64,000 bases of DNA, from positions 1-64,000 of the forward strand of contig CAYOWK010000015.1 in NCBI GenBank assembly GCA_964407665.1. The letters are read 5' to 3'. The stretch is from CAYOWK01 sp964407665 (GTDB lineage Bacteria > Pseudomonadota > Alphaproteobacteria > Caulobacterales > Hyphomonadaceae). The notes below the pieces were generated by a model. That model was not told the DNA's origin and did not search any database. It saw only the letters and a list, made by a program, of their open reading frames with translations. The first letter of the stretch is position 1; each line of letters begins with the position of its first letter. The position numbers and the translations under genes were made by a program. This document shows positions 18,139-27,907 of the stretch, one piece after another.

Positions 18139-18212
18139 TCCGGCTTGAGGGCTGACGGGTTCAATCCCGCCGCGAAATGATCTATGCGTCCCGATCCTTA
18201 CGGAAGACGACC

Positions 18213-20162
18213 ATGATCCATGTAACATTCCCCGACGGCTCGAAGCGCGAATACCCCGAGGGGTCGACGCCGATGTCGATTGCGGAAAGCATCTCGAAAT
18301 CCCTGGCCAAGCGGTCCGTGGTCGCCAAGGTCAACGGCGAATTGCGCGACATGAAACGCCCTCTCGACGGCGATTCTGCGCTCGAACTCCTCGACATCGC
18401 CTCGAAAGACGGCCTGGAGCTGCTCCGCCATGACGCCAGCCACGTGATGGCGCAGGCCGTCCAGGAGCTGTTCCCCGGCACGCAGGTCACCATCGGCCCG
18501 GTCGTTGACGACGGCTTCTATTACGACTTCGCCCGCAAGGAGCCCTTCTCCACGGACGACTTCGCGAAGATCGAGGCGAAGATGAAGGAGATCGTGGACC
18601 GCGATCTGCCCATCGAGCGCGAGGTCTGGGAGAAGGAGGCGGCCATCGCCCACTTCAAGTCCATCGGTGAAGACTACAAGGCCCAGATCATCGACGACAT
18701 CATCCCGGCAGGTGAGGCGATCACGCTCTACAGCCATGGCGGCGAGTGGTCGGACCTTTGCCGCGGCCCCCACCTGCCGTCCACGGGCAAGCTGCCCAAG
18801 GCGTTCAAGCTGATGAAGCTGGCCGGCGCCTACTGGCGGGGCGACCACCGGAATGAGATGCTCCAGCGCATGTACGGCACGGCCTGGGCCTCCGAGGCCG
18901 ACCTTGCCGCCCACCTGAAACGCCTCGAGGAAGCCGAAAAGCGCGACCACCGGAAACTCGGCCGTGAACTCGACCTGTTCCACATGCAGGAAGAGGGCAA
19001 GGGCATGGTGTTCTGGCACCCCCGGGGCCTGACGCTCTGGCGCACGGTCGAAAGCTATGTTCGCCGCCGCCTCGACGAGGCCGACTACATCGAGGTGCGC
19101 ACGCCCCAGGTTCTGGATCGCAAGTTCTGGGAGCAGTCGGGCCACTGGGAGAAGTATCGCGACAACATGTTCGTGGCGGAGACGGCGGAGGATGAAGTCC
19201 TCTCGCTGAAGCCGATGAACTGCCCCGGCCACGTCCAGATCTTCAAGCAGGGCCAGAAATCCTACCGCGACCTGCCGATGCGGATGGCCGAATTCGGCGC
19301 CTGCCATCGCTACGAGCCATCCGGCTCGCTGCACGGGCTGATGCGGGTGCGCGCCTTCACGCAGGACGACGCCCACATCTTCTGCCGCGAGGACCAGATC
19401 GAGGACGAGACGGCGAGCTTCATCAGGCTGGCCCAGTCGATCCACGCCGACTTCGGCCTCCACACGGACCACATCAACCTCGCCACGCGACCCGAAACGC
19501 GCGCCGGGTCTGACGAGTTCTGGGACAAGGCTGAGGCGCAGATGCTGTCCGCCGCGCGCAAGGCTGGCGTCGAGCCGGTGATCGCGGAGGGCGACGGCGC
19601 CTTCTACGCTCCGAAGCTGGACTTCATCGTCAAGGACGCCATCGGCCGCGAGTGGACCATTGGCACGCTGCAGCTCGACTATGTCCTGCCGGACCGGCTC
19701 GACGCGGAGTATGTCGGTGAGGACGGCGCCAAGCATCGCCCCGTCATGCTGCACCGCGCGATCCTCGGATCGCTTGAGCGCTTCATCGGCGTACTGATCG
19801 AGAACTATGCGGGCGCTTTCCCGATGTGGCTTTCGCCGGTTCAGGTGGTGGTCGCCAATATCTCCGAAAGCGCCGGCGGATACGCCGCCGAGGCCGCCGC
19901 GAAGCTGAAGGCCGCAGGCCTTCGCGTCGAGACCGATCTTCGAAGCGAAAAGATCAACTACAAGATCCGCGAGCACAGCCTGCAGAAGGTGCCCGTGATC
20001 GCCGTCGTCGGCTCCAAGGAAGCCGAGGAGGGCACGCTGGCGCTCCGCCGCTTCGGCTCCCAGGCGCAGCAGATCATGACCCTCGACGAGGCCATTGCCC
20101 GGCTGACGGAAGAGGCCCTGCCGCCCGATCTGGCGCGGATACACGTCAAGGATCCGGCATGA
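18213..20162 (+). CDS. thrS: Threonyl-tRNA synthetase
   Basis: A 649-residue class II synthetase charging tRNA-Thr. Domains in order are the TGS domain (1-62), the editing (SAD) domain with HDASHVMAQ near 72-80, the catalytic core with MNCPGH near 336 and the motif-2 segment MRVRAFTQDDAHIFC near 366-380, and the C-terminal anticodon-binding domain (~540-640). The ATG at 18213 with GGAAGA upstream is preferred over the open frame from 18177. No T-box or other leader is evident in the 74-base gap upstream. Its stop overlaps the next start (ATGA). Confidence 0.97.
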   Translation: MIHVTFPDGSKREYPEGSTPMSIAESISKSLAKRSVVAKVNGELRDMKRPLDGDSALELLDIASKDGLELLRHDASHVMAQAVQELFPGTQVTIGPVVDDGFYYDFARKEPFSTDDFAKIEAKMKEIVDRDLPIEREVWEKEAAIAHFKSIGEDYKAQIIDDIIPAGEAITLYSHGGEWSDLCRGPHLPSTGKLPKAFKLMKLAGAYWRGDHRNEMLQRMYGTAWASEADLAAHLKRLEEAEKRDHRKLGRELDLFHMQEEGKGMVFWHPRGLTLWRTVESYVRRRLDEADYIEVRTPQVLDRKFWEQSGHWEKYRDNMFVAETAEDEVLSLKPMNCPGHVQIFKQGQKSYRDLPMRMAEFGACHRYEPSGSLHGLMRVRAFTQDDAHIFCREDQIEDETASFIRLAQSIHADFGLHTDHINLATRPETRAGSDEFWDKAEAQMLSAARKAGVEPVIAEGDGAFYAPKLDFIVKDAIGREWTIGTLQLDYVLPDRLDAEYVGEDGAKHRPVMLHRAILGSLERFIGVLIENYAGAFPMWLSPVQVVVANISESAGGYAAEAAAKLKAAGLRVETDLRSEKINYKIREHSLQKVPVIAVVGSKEAEEGTLALRRFGSQAQQIMTLDEAIARLTEEALPPDLARIHVKDPA

Positions 20163-20521
20163 GCCTTTTCCTCGACTTCGCTGTCCTGTTTGCGATGGGA
20201 GCGGCGCCCGCGGGCGTCGCTCTTTTCGTGATCCGCCGGCATCTCGCCGGGCCGTCCCCGCAATTCTGGACGGCGACCGCAGCAGCCCTTGGCGTTCTCG
20301 GAGTGCTTGTCTTCCTCGCGGTCTGGTTCTCGGTCATGGCGGTCGAGAAGGACATGGTCGCCTGCCAGATGGCCCCCGTAGCCGAGCAGGCTGGCTGCGA
20401 AGAAGCGGGCCTGCTGGTGGCAGTCGTGGCAATCGCGAGCGCCTGCGCCGTCATCATCTATCTCGCCGGCGCCCTCGGCCTGCGGGCCTGGTTTCGGCGG
20501 CGGTCGCCATCTGCAGCATGA
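20159..20521 (+). CDS. Small membrane protein, function unknown
   Basis: A 120-residue inner-membrane protein with three hydrophobic helices (~5-25, 40-62, 83-108) and a basic C-terminus. The loop MVACQMAPVAEQAGC carries two cysteines on what is probably the periplasmic side. It overlaps the thrS stop and the glycosyltransferase start by four bases each, so thrS and the next three genes look translationally coupled. Confidence 0.75.
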   Translation: MSLFLDFAVLFAMGAAPAGVALFVIRRHLAGPSPQFWTATAAALGVLGVLVFLAVWFSVMAVEKDMVACQMAPVAEQAGCEEAGLLVAVVAIASACAVIIYLAGALGLRAWFRRRSPSAA

Positions 20522-21456
20522 GCAGCGGCGTGACCGGGTCGGGGGACTGGTCGCGCGTAACAGCGCGGCTCGAAGGACGGGCCCGCGTGTCCGTCATCGT
20601 CGTCAGCTATCGCACGGGGCCGGTGCTGTTTGACTGCCTCAACGTTCTCCTGGCCGACCCGGACGTGTATGAGATCGTCCTCGTCGACAACGGCAATCCG
20701 CCGGAAGACCAGTCGAGGCTCGCGGGGCTCGCTGCCGGGCTGGGCAGCCGTCTCATCATCGTTGGCCAGGGCGTCAATCGCGGATATGGCGCCGGCGTCA
20801 ACATCGGCGCCAGCGTTGCGGCGGGCGACCGGCTGCTTGTTCTCAACCCGGACGCCCTGCTGCGGCGCGGTTCGATCGCCATGCTGGAGGCCGCGCGAGC
20901 AACGCACCCCGAACCGTCCGTCGCAGGCGGCAGGATCTACGGCGCCGACGGGCGTGAACAGCGCGGCGCCCGCAGACGCACGCTGACGCTGGCGTCTGCC
21001 GTTCGCAGCTTCACCGGTATCCGCGCCCTTGAGTCGCTGGGCCCCGCATTCGTGGACTTCAACATGAACCGGGAGCCAGAGCCATCCGGCCCGGTTACCG
21101 TCGGCGCCGTCAGCGGCGCGCTGATGTATCTGTCGCGCGACGCCTTCGAACACCTCGGCGGATTTGACGAGCGTTACTTCCTGCACGTCGAGGACATCGA
21201 CCTCTGCCGCCGCGCAGGGCTGGCGGGCGGGGCGGTCATCTACACGCCGCTGGCGGGTGCGTACCATGTCGGCCAGACATCGGATGCGCCCTCCGCCACT
21301 GTCGAGCGTCACAAGGCGGCTGGCTTCCGCCGCTACTTCTGGAAGTTCGCTCAAACCCCTGCCGCGAAGCTGGCTGCGGCCATAGCGGGGCCGGTGCTGA
21401 CGCTTGCGATTCTTGTACGCGCAGCGTCTTCTCGTGGAAAAGGGAGACGGACATGA
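20518..21456 (+). CDS. Glycosyltransferase family 2 protein
   Basis: A 312-residue GT-A fold enzyme of the rhamnosyltransferase-like GT2 group. The nucleotide-sugar site is seen in VSVIVVSYRTG near 23-33 and VLVDNGN. The metal region is LVLNPDA near 105-111, and the acceptor/catalytic motif is FLHVEDIDLCRR near 222-233. One C-terminal hydrophobic helix suggests membrane association. It probably adds a deoxysugar to a surface glycan. Linked by overlaps to the membrane protein before and the NTF2-like gene after. Confidence 0.87.
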   Translation: MSSGVTGSGDWSRVTARLEGRARVSVIVVSYRTGPVLFDCLNVLLADPDVYEIVLVDNGNPPEDQSRLAGLAAGLGSRLIIVGQGVNRGYGAGVNIGASVAAGDRLLVLNPDALLRRGSIAMLEAARATHPEPSVAGGRIYGADGREQRGARRRTLTLASAVRSFTGIRALESLGPAFVDFNMNREPEPSGPVTVGAVSGALMYLSRDAFEHLGGFDERYFLHVEDIDLCRRAGLAGGAVIYTPLAGAYHVGQTSDAPSATVERHKAAGFRRYFWKFAQTPAAKLAAAIAGPVLTLAILVRAASSRGKGRRT

Positions 21457-21845
21457 CGCCCAAGGTCATCGAGAACTGGTTTCGGGTCGCCAAGAGCGGA
21501 AGGCCGGAAGATGTGCCGGCGCTTCTGGCGGAGGACTGCGTGTTCGAGTCCCCCGTGGTGCACACGCCCCAGGCCGGCAAGGCCAAGTCCACGATGTATC
21601 TGCAGGGCGCCATGCTGGTGCTGAACGGCGAGCACTTCCGCTACATCAACACCTGGTACTCGGAGCGCTCGGCCGTGCTGGAGTTCGCCACCGAGATCGA
21701 CGGCGTGACGATCAACGGCGTCGACATCGTCTTCTGGAACGAGGCAGACCTCATCACGAATTTCCGCGTGATGCTGCGGCCCCTGAAAGCCATCAACAAG
21801 GTCCACGAGAAGATGGGCGAGTTGCTGGCGGCGCGCCAGGGCTGA
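21453..21845 (+). CDS. NTF2-like (SnoaL-type) protein
   Basis: A 130-residue single-domain protein with the cone-shaped NTF2-like fold pattern: N-terminal helices (VIENWFRVAKSG), the LLAEDCVFESPVVHTP strand-turn, and a closing strand NFRVMLRPLKAINK. Members include small isomerases, hydrolases and binding proteins. No function is predictable here. It starts with AAGGGAGA upstream inside the end of the glycosyltransferase. Confidence 0.78.
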   Translation: MTPKVIENWFRVAKSGRPEDVPALLAEDCVFESPVVHTPQAGKAKSTMYLQGAMLVLNGEHFRYINTWYSERSAVLEFATEIDGVTINGVDIVFWNEADLITNFRVMLRPLKAINKVHEKMGELLAARQG

Positions 21846-21926
21846 CCATCCCACGGCCGGCCGAAACGCCGCCGAGGGCGCGCTCCGCCGAGCTCATCGG
21901 CCCGTCGACGGAGCGCCCCGCTCGCC

Positions 21927-23087
21927 CTAGTTCGGTACGACCTCGATGGAGAGGTGTTCCTTCGGCGCGATCCAGGTGTTCATCACCTTGAGCGTCAGCT
22001 TCAGCTTCGCCCGGTCCTGGACGTTGGGGACCATCACCGTGAAGGAGGAATGGGCCTTGATGGTGAAGACCCGCGCCTCGTCATAGAAGCCCTGGGCGCC
22101 TGTGCTCTCGACCAGATAATCGACGGGTCCGGTGTTGGTGAACTTCACGGGCGCCATCTTGGTCGTTCCGAAGTAGGCGCCGGCCTCGGCGGACAGCGTT
22201 CCGCGCACGACGGCCTCGACATTCTTCGTGCGGCCGACAAGCGCGCCGTTATAGATCGCCACCGTGTCGCCGGCTTTCAGGGCCGCCTTCAGTGCATCCG
22301 GCGTCTGGCTGCGGGTCAGAACCAGCGTCGCCGTCCTGTGTCCGCCGTTTTCCAGGTCGTAGTCCCAGTCGATCAGGCCGTGGATGTCCGACGTCCCCAT
22401 GACGGTGAGGTTGTTGTCGAGCGCGATCTTCAGCGCCTCTTCGGAAAAGTCGGCTCCGTTCACGACCTCGATGCCGTGGAGCAGACCAGCCTTGATGAAT
22501 TCGGCGTGCTGCGGGGTCAGCTCGGCGATGCCGTTCGGACGCTGGGCGTACCAGTAGGGGTGGTTCCAGAACACGAAGGCGCCCTGATCGTTGGCGACTT
22601 CCAGCTGCTTGCGGACGTCGGCCCGCGCATCGAGGATGGGATTGGCGTCGGTGATGAACACCGCGTTGATATGGCCCGCCGGCATCGCAACCTTCGTGAT
22701 CTCGGAGCCGTTGATCACCATCAGCGGACGAGCGGCCGCGCCCTCGGCATCGGGTTTGACCGCAGCAGCCTCGCTCGCCACTTGCCAGGCCCGGTTGCGA
22801 TCCGGGTGCGGAATGTCCTTGGCCTTGGGCTGGTACTCGAGATGTTCGCTGACCGCCATGGCGAACAGGGCGTCGCGCTTGGCCTCCTGGACGCGGATAT
22901 CAGGCCACACTGAACCGTCGGAAAAGACGCTGTGCGTGTGAAGATCGACTGGCAGGACGAAACGCCCGTCCGGCAGCGCCGGGAACTCGAGCTTGCGGGT
23001 TTCCTCGATACCGTTGTGGGCGACCGCCGGAGCCATGGCTCCCAGAGTCATCGTCCCCGCCAGCAGACTCTTCAGGAACAACCGCAT
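21927..23087 (-). CDS. Exported PHP-domain metal-dependent hydrolase
   Basis: A 386-residue secreted protein. Signal peptide 1-23 (ends AVAHN) is followed by a PHP-type metallophosphoesterase domain: DLHTH at 48-52 and FSDGS at 55-59, then SEHLEY near 80-85, and late ligands WNHPYW and GTSDIHGL. The last ~100 residues form a beta-rich domain. PHP enzymes hydrolyse phosphate esters with two or three metals; the extracellular substrate is unknown. The ATG at 23087 is chosen because it begins the signal peptide. Confidence 0.82.
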   Translation of the reverse strand: MRLFLKSLLAGTMTLGAMAPAVAHNGIEETRKLEFPALPDGRFVLPVDLHTHSVFSDGSVWPDIRVQEAKRDALFAMAVSEHLEYQPKAKDIPHPDRNRAWQVASEAAAVKPDAEGAAARPLMVINGSEITKVAMPAGHINAVFITDANPILDARADVRKQLEVANDQGAFVFWNHPYWYAQRPNGIAELTPQHAEFIKAGLLHGIEVVNGADFSEEALKIALDNNLTVMGTSDIHGLIDWDYDLENGGHRTATLVLTRSQTPDALKAALKAGDTVAIYNGALVGRTKNVEAVVRGTLSAEAGAYFGTTKMAPVKFTNTGPVDYLVESTGAQGFYDEARVFTIKAHSSFTVMVPNVQDRAKLKLTLKVMNTWIAPKEHLSIEVVPN

Positions 23088-23258
23088 GATACCCTCCAGA
23101 TTGTGGCGGTATGCTGCGCCTGAACCGTCACAGCCGGATGACGGAAGCCGGCAGGGCAGGTAGGTTTCTCCGTTCGGCTCACCCGGTTGGCGCGAAGCTT
23201 GAGTCGGCGCAACATACACGCGGGTCACCCCCGGCGGCGCAGGTCGAACAGCGACGGC

Positions 23259-25181
23259 CTACTGTTCCAGCTCGGGCGCTTCTTCCGGCTGCGTTGCTTC
23301 TGGCTCCACAGCCTCTGTCAAGCATCCTGCCGGCTCCACCACAGCCGCCACCAGCGTCGCCGCCTCGCCGTTCGAGTAGTTGTACACATACCGGCGAGAC
23401 AGGCGCAGGCAGCGGCCGGCCTCGTTGGCGCCGGCGACCAGCTCGCTGAGAGCTGTCCGCCCGCCTTCGCTGCCGATGTCGATCAGCCACGCCGGACGAT
23501 AGTCCTCTTCCACCGCAGGCAGGGCGGCGCGCGTATCAGGGGGCAGGATAACCTTGCCGCCCATCAAAAACACGAAGCTGGGCTCCGCAAAATCCATCGC
23601 CCGGATGACCTTTGGCGGCCGCTCGGAGCACAGCGCCCTCTCCTGCCGCTTCGTGCCTTCCGGCAGGGCGCAGATCTCTGTCAGGGCGGAGACCGCCGCC
23701 TCGCTCGAGAGCATCCACTCCTGATTGGGCAGCACCATCGCGCGATAGCTGACGCCTGTCATGATTGCGCAGGCCAGAACGCCGGTCATCAGCCACGTCG
23801 GCTTGCGGACAACGAACGCATAGACCGTCCCCGCTGTCGCGGTGAGAATGAACAGCGTTGGCCAGACACCAACGCCCGTTCTGGTCCACATTGCGCGCCA
23901 CATGAAGCCGATGCGCTCGGAAAGCTGCGGGCCATACTCTCCTGCGTAGTCTGCCCGGAGCGCGTCGAGAGCCCACGCCGTCGGCAAAGCCGCAAGCACC
24001 ACGCCGAAGATTGCGAACAGCCCGAGCGAGGCCCAGCGCTCCGCGCCCCACTTCTCGCCGGAGAACCAGCGGTCGGCCACGACGCCCGCCGCCAGCGCCA
24101 GCGCGGGATAGGCCGGCAGCGTGTAGTGGACCAGCTTGGTCGGCGCGATCTCGAACACCAGCCAGGTCGGCACGAACCAGCAGATCAGGAATCGCCAGGC
24201 CCACGCATCTGAGGCCTCGCCGGCTGGAACCACGGCGTTGGCGCCAGGGGGAGGGGGCGCAGCGGCAAACCTGCCCTGCAGGTTGAACGCCTTCCGGATC
24301 GCCAGCCATACAGCCGGGACGAGCAGGATCGTACCGGGCCAGAACAGTAGGGGCAGCGCCGCCAGGTGCATGCCGATCGGGCCCTTGTGCCCCTCGGCGG
24401 CTCCAACGATCTTCTGGCCCAGGTCCACCCGCGCCGCGATGTCGAGGAACTCGCCGCCGGTCGCGATCTGCACGGCCACGAACCACGGTATGGTCATGAC
24501 GCAGAACAGGCTGATGCCCGCCCAGTAGAGCAGGGGCCGCATCCAGTCCCATTTGCGCTCCCAGACGGCCAGCGCCACAAGCATCAGGCCGAACACCATC
24601 GGCGTGATCGGGCCCTTCAGCAGCACGCCAACGGCGAAACTCGCCCAGAAGACGATGTTCTCGATCTTCCCGCTGCCCGAAAAGGTTCCGGCGCGCAGCC
24701 GGGCCAGCGCCGCCATGCCGAGAGCCGTGAAACCGCACAGGGCCGCGTCCGTCTTTGCGATATGGGCTTCGGTGGTCAGAAGCAGGCAGGTCGCCAGTAC
24801 GCCCGCGCCCAGAAACGCTGCGCGCCGTCCGACGAGCGACATGCCGCCCCAGAATGTCGCCAGCACCGCCAGAACGGCGGAAATCAGCGACGGCAGCCGG
24901 TAGGCCCAGATGTCCCGGTCATGGGCGCTGGAAACCGCTCCAACCACCAGCGACTGCATCCAGTGGATGCCGACGGGTTTCTTCGCCCGCAGATCGTCGT
25001 GGTACATGATGACGACGAAATCGCCGCTCTCGATCATCTGGGCGCTGGCCTGCGCAAAGCGCGCCTCGTCGCGGTCGAGCACCGGCATGGCCAGCACGCC
25101 CGGCAGCGACGCCACCAGTAGCGCCACGGCCAGCGCGGCATAGGCCCAGCCCGTCTTCACGAACCTGTCGAATGCGGCCAT
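23259..25181 (-). CDS. GT39/ArnT-like membrane glycosyltransferase
   Basis: A 640-residue polytopic inner-membrane enzyme of the dolichyl/undecaprenyl-phosphate-sugar-using type (GT39/GT83, ArnT-like). The acidic first periplasmic loop motif VLDRDEARFAQ at 34-44 is the catalytic signature. About ten to twelve hydrophobic helices follow, then a ~150-residue periplasmic domain. Such enzymes transfer a sugar from a polyprenyl-phosphate donor to lipid A or another glycan. The divergent GT2 at 25409 is a DPM1-type enzyme that could make that donor. Confidence 0.88.
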   Translation of the reverse strand: MAAFDRFVKTGWAYAALAVALLVASLPGVLAMPVLDRDEARFAQASAQMIESGDFVVIMYHDDLRAKKPVGIHWMQSLVVGAVSSAHDRDIWAYRLPSLISAVLAVLATFWGGMSLVGRRAAFLGAGVLATCLLLTTEAHIAKTDAALCGFTALGMAALARLRAGTFSGSGKIENIVFWASFAVGVLLKGPITPMVFGLMLVALAVWERKWDWMRPLLYWAGISLFCVMTIPWFVAVQIATGGEFLDIAARVDLGQKIVGAAEGHKGPIGMHLAALPLLFWPGTILLVPAVWLAIRKAFNLQGRFAAAPPPPGANAVVPAGEASDAWAWRFLICWFVPTWLVFEIAPTKLVHYTLPAYPALALAAGVVADRWFSGEKWGAERWASLGLFAIFGVVLAALPTAWALDALRADYAGEYGPQLSERIGFMWRAMWTRTGVGVWPTLFILTATAGTVYAFVVRKPTWLMTGVLACAIMTGVSYRAMVLPNQEWMLSSEAAVSALTEICALPEGTKRQERALCSERPPKVIRAMDFAEPSFVFLMGGKVILPPDTRAALPAVEEDYRPAWLIDIGSEGGRTALSELVAGANEAGRCLRLSRRYVYNYSNGEAATLVAAVVEPAGCLTEAVEPEATQPEEAPELEQ

Positions 25182-25408
25182 TGCCCGCCTGCCACGCCTG
25201 TATTCGTCGCGCCGCCGCCTGTTCACATGGAATCAGGGTTCTGGCTGTTGTAGATTGCACGTCCATAGCCGCTCTCGGCGGGTCCGTCGCGCGATTTGTG
25301 CCGCTGCTGGCCATTCCTGGCGCACGGCGACAGTTCGATGCGGCGGCCCCTCGCAAGAACGGGTCTGCCCCGCTATACACGCGAAACCTGCGAGCACGAG
25401 AGACGCAT

Positions 25409-26197
25409 TTGCCCGATACACAGACAGACGCTGTCCAGACGCAAGCCGGCGCGCTCGCCGCAGGATCGTATGGCCGCCCCGAGTTTTCCGTCGTTGTGCC
25501 CGTTCACAACGAGGCCGGGAATGTCGAGGAGCTGGCGGCCGAGATTGCCCGGGTCCTCGATGGCCGCGCGTACGAGATGATCTTCGTGGATGACTCCTCG
25601 CTCGACGACACCCGCGAGCGTCTGGTCCGCGCCCGCAAGTCCCTGCCAGCGCTGCGGATTGTCGGCCACCGCAAGAACGCCGGCCAGAGCCGGGCGGTTC
25701 GTACCGGCGTGCAGCACGCTCGCGCTTCCATCGTTGTGACGATGGACGGGGACGGCCAGAACGACCCCTCGGACATCCCCGGACTGGTCGGCCAGCTCAC
25801 CCGCGCCGGCGCGCCGGGCGAACTCGCCCTCATCCAGGGGCAGCGCACGAAACGTCAGGACAGCGGCTGGAAGCGCTTTGGCTCCCGCTTCGCCAACTCG
25901 ATCCGCGGCGCCATTCTGAACGACGCCATTTCTGATAGCGGCTGTGGCGCGCGCGCCTTTCGCCGCGACGTTTTCCTGCAGCTCCCCTATTTCGACCACA
26001 TGCACCGCTATCTGCCGGCGCTGATGATCGCGGAGGGCTACACGGTCGAAACCCACCCGGTCGGCCACCGCCCGCGCTCGCATGGCCGCTCGAACTACAC
26101 CAACTGGGGCCGCCTCGCCGACGCTCTCAGCGATCTGCGCGGCGTGATGTGGCTCCGTCGCCGCCGTCGCAACCCGGGCGGGTCGGACGAGATTTAG
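25409..26197 (+). CDS. DPM1/DPG-type glycosyltransferase family 2
   Basis: A ~262-residue GT2 enzyme resembling dolichol-phosphate mannose synthases: FSVVVPVHNEAGNVEE near 25-40, IFVDDSSLDDTRERL near 56-70, and the metal-binding DGDGQNDP near 107-114. It should load a sugar onto a polyprenyl phosphate at the inner face of the membrane. No C-terminal membrane helices are present. The frame is open to 25172, into the divergent gene. The TTG at 25409 with GAGAG upstream gives the usual N-terminus, but the start is uncertain. Confidence 0.85.
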   Translation: MPDTQTDAVQTQAGALAAGSYGRPEFSVVVPVHNEAGNVEELAAEIARVLDGRAYEMIFVDDSSLDDTRERLVRARKSLPALRIVGHRKNAGQSRAVRTGVQHARASIVVTMDGDGQNDPSDIPGLVGQLTRAGAPGELALIQGQRTKRQDSGWKRFGSRFANSIRGAILNDAISDSGCGARAFRRDVFLQLPYFDHMHRYLPALMIAEGYTVETHPVGHRPRSHGRSNYTNWGRLADALSDLRGVMWLRRRRRNPGGSDEI

Positions 26198-26442
26198 CCG
26201 AACGGGACTGCCGGCCTGATCCGTTTCGCCTGAATCTTCCGCCTCTACCTGAGAGAGGCCCTCTCGCTTGCGGGCGAGGACGCTTGTCTTGCGGGCCAAT
26301 CGGGCGCTGACTGGCGCTGATCAGGGTGGAGGTCTTCCTTTTGTTCGGATTGTTCGGTACCGCTCTGACAATTGAGGCTAGGGAAGCCGCGCAGTCCAGA
26401 CGGGGAGGGACTCGCGGTACAGGTCCAAAAAGGGGCGATTTG

Positions 26443-26889
26443 ATGCGGTTCATGTTTGGCGTGTTCCCGCTGCTTGCGGTGCCGGTAATCATCTACAACC
26501 TGATGGCGTTCGCCTTCGGCGGCGGCCCTGACGGCACGCTCAGCATGACCGACAACCTGTCGCGCCCGTTCGCGACCATCGGTATGGTGGCGCCCGGCGC
26601 AGAATGGGAAATCTCCTCGGGGTCGGTTCTGATCCTGCTCGCCCTGATCTTCTTCTTCGTCGAGATCCTGAAATCGACCGACACGGGGTCGTCCTCGATC
26701 GTCAACCACGCCACCTCGATGCTGGTCTTCGTGTTGACGCTGGTGGAGTTTCTTCTCCTGAAGAACTTCGCGACCTCGGTGTTCTTCATCATCATGATCA
26801 TGTGCCTGCTGGATGTGCTGGCTGGCGTGGTTGTCACGATCAAGGCCGCCCGCCGCGACTTCTCCGTAGGCGGACAAGGCCACGAGTAG
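26443..26889 (+). CDS. Integral membrane protein, function unknown
   Basis: A 148-residue inner-membrane protein with four hydrophobic helices (~5-27, 58-76, 86-105, 108-130) and a short charged C-terminal tail. AGGGG lies eight bases before the ATG at 26443; the upstream open frame lacks signal or membrane character. No family recognised. The 245 bases before it (26198-26442) hold no gene I can support. Confidence 0.75.
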   Translation: MRFMFGVFPLLAVPVIIYNLMAFAFGGGPDGTLSMTDNLSRPFATIGMVAPGAEWEISSGSVLILLALIFFFVEILKSTDTGSSSIVNHATSMLVFVLTLVEFLLLKNFATSVFFIIMIMCLLDVLAGVVVTIKAARRDFSVGGQGHE

Positions 26890-26990
26890 CTGGCGTGCCT
26901 CCTGTAAGGGGTGCAGCGCAGGATTGACGGTTCGGGTGGAAACGCCAAAACCGTTCTTGCTCCACCCGGGGCCGTAGCCAGAGGGCCGCT

Positions 26991-27419
26991 ATGGGCATTT
27001 TCTTCGATCAGGAGTGGTTCGACGAGCGTCTGCGCACATCCGGCCAGACCAAGGGCGCGCTTGCGCAGGCCGCCGGCATGTCCCTCGACGAGGTCGAGAT
27101 GGTCTTCCGCGACCAGCGTGAACTCGAGGACGGCGAAGTGGTCGCTTTCGCCCGTGTCCTGTCCGCCGATCCGGCCGAAGTCGCCAATCGCTCCGGCGCG
27201 CCTGAGCCTGGCCTGCGGGCGCCGTCGGCCGGTCGCCCGATGGGCATGGGCTCGAATGCCACGGCGATGGGCGCCGCTTCGGGCGGACTCTTCGGCAAGC
27301 CGGCCTCAGCCCCGGCGGACCTCTCCGTCAGCCGCGAAGTCATTGCCGGCCTGCACGAACGGATCGACCGCCTCGAACGCCTCCTGGAACTGGTGATCCG
27401 GAAGCTCGACCAGAGGTAA
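26991..27419 (+). CDS. Putative HTH protein with C-terminal coiled coil
   Basis: A 142-residue protein. Residues ~5-65 look like a degenerate XRE-type helix-turn-helix (TKGALAQAAGMSLDEVEMVF). A Gly/Ala/Ser-rich linker (~70-110) leads to a short heptad helix (VIAGLHERIDRLERLLELVI, about 115-134) suited to oligomerisation. It might be a DNA-binding regulator or an adaptor; the HTH call is by pattern only. Confidence 0.65.
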   Translation: MGIFFDQEWFDERLRTSGQTKGALAQAAGMSLDEVEMVFRDQRELEDGEVVAFARVLSADPAEVANRSGAPEPGLRAPSAGRPMGMGSNATAMGAASGGLFGKPASAPADLSVSREVIAGLHERIDRLERLLELVIRKLDQR

Positions 27420-27689
27420 GCGGGCGGGAGCCCCTGTGGGACGGACGGCCTGTGTTCGCCGCCCAGTAAGACCTCTGGAAACGGACACATCAGTGTCAGT
27501 GTTTCCCGTAGATGGGGGAACCCAGACTTGGGAGCTTGACTGCAGACCAGGTTTGGGACTCTGGTTGAGCGCGATCAGTCATCCGTTTAATCTATAAATT
27601 TCAAACCGGTAACTCTCTTTGCCGTCATGCCGTACAAGCCCGAAGGGCGCAGATGCGGTATCCGGAAACGGCCACCGGAGCTCGTTGCC

Positions 27690-27755
27690 GGATCCCGGAT
27701 CGCGACCTCATCCTGAGCCTGTCGAAGGACGTCGCGTCCGGGATGACGCCCGAAA
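27690..27755. repeat. REP-type palindromic element
   Basis: The core CATCCTGAGCCTGTCGAAGG lies between imperfect complementary arms (ATCCCGGATCGCGAC and GTCGCGTCCGGGAT, one extra T), so the whole can fold into one long hairpin. From memory this core recurs in intergenic palindromes of many alphaproteobacterial chromosomes. Confidence 0.65.
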
Positions 27756-27794
27756 ATAGGCTGGTCCCACCCCATTCAATCCGACCGGGTATCC

Positions 27795-27858
27795 GCATCC
27801 CGCAATCTCCTCCTCGCGTCTGGCATGGGAGGGTTTGGGGGCCACCGAACCATCAAAC
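27795..27858 (+). repeat. Conserved 5' block of the long repeat module, copy B
   Basis: About 63 bases beginning GCATCCCGCAATCTCC and containing GGGAGGGTTT and GGCCACCGAACCATC. A homologous block, roughly three quarters identical by eye, lies at 43083-43144 on the minus strand. In both places it is upstream of, and in the same orientation as, a copy of the 125-nt structured repeat, 257 and 286 bases away respectively. Confidence 0.6.
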
Positions 27859-27907
27859 GCCAGCCGCTCGGACGGCGCGGCGACCACCGCTCCGGCTGCT
27901 TCCGCGC

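Noticed and set aside
18139..18212. T-box or amino-acid leader before thrS
   Set aside because: The gap is only 74 bases with no specifier stem, terminator or leader peptide, and T-boxes are not expected in this lineage.
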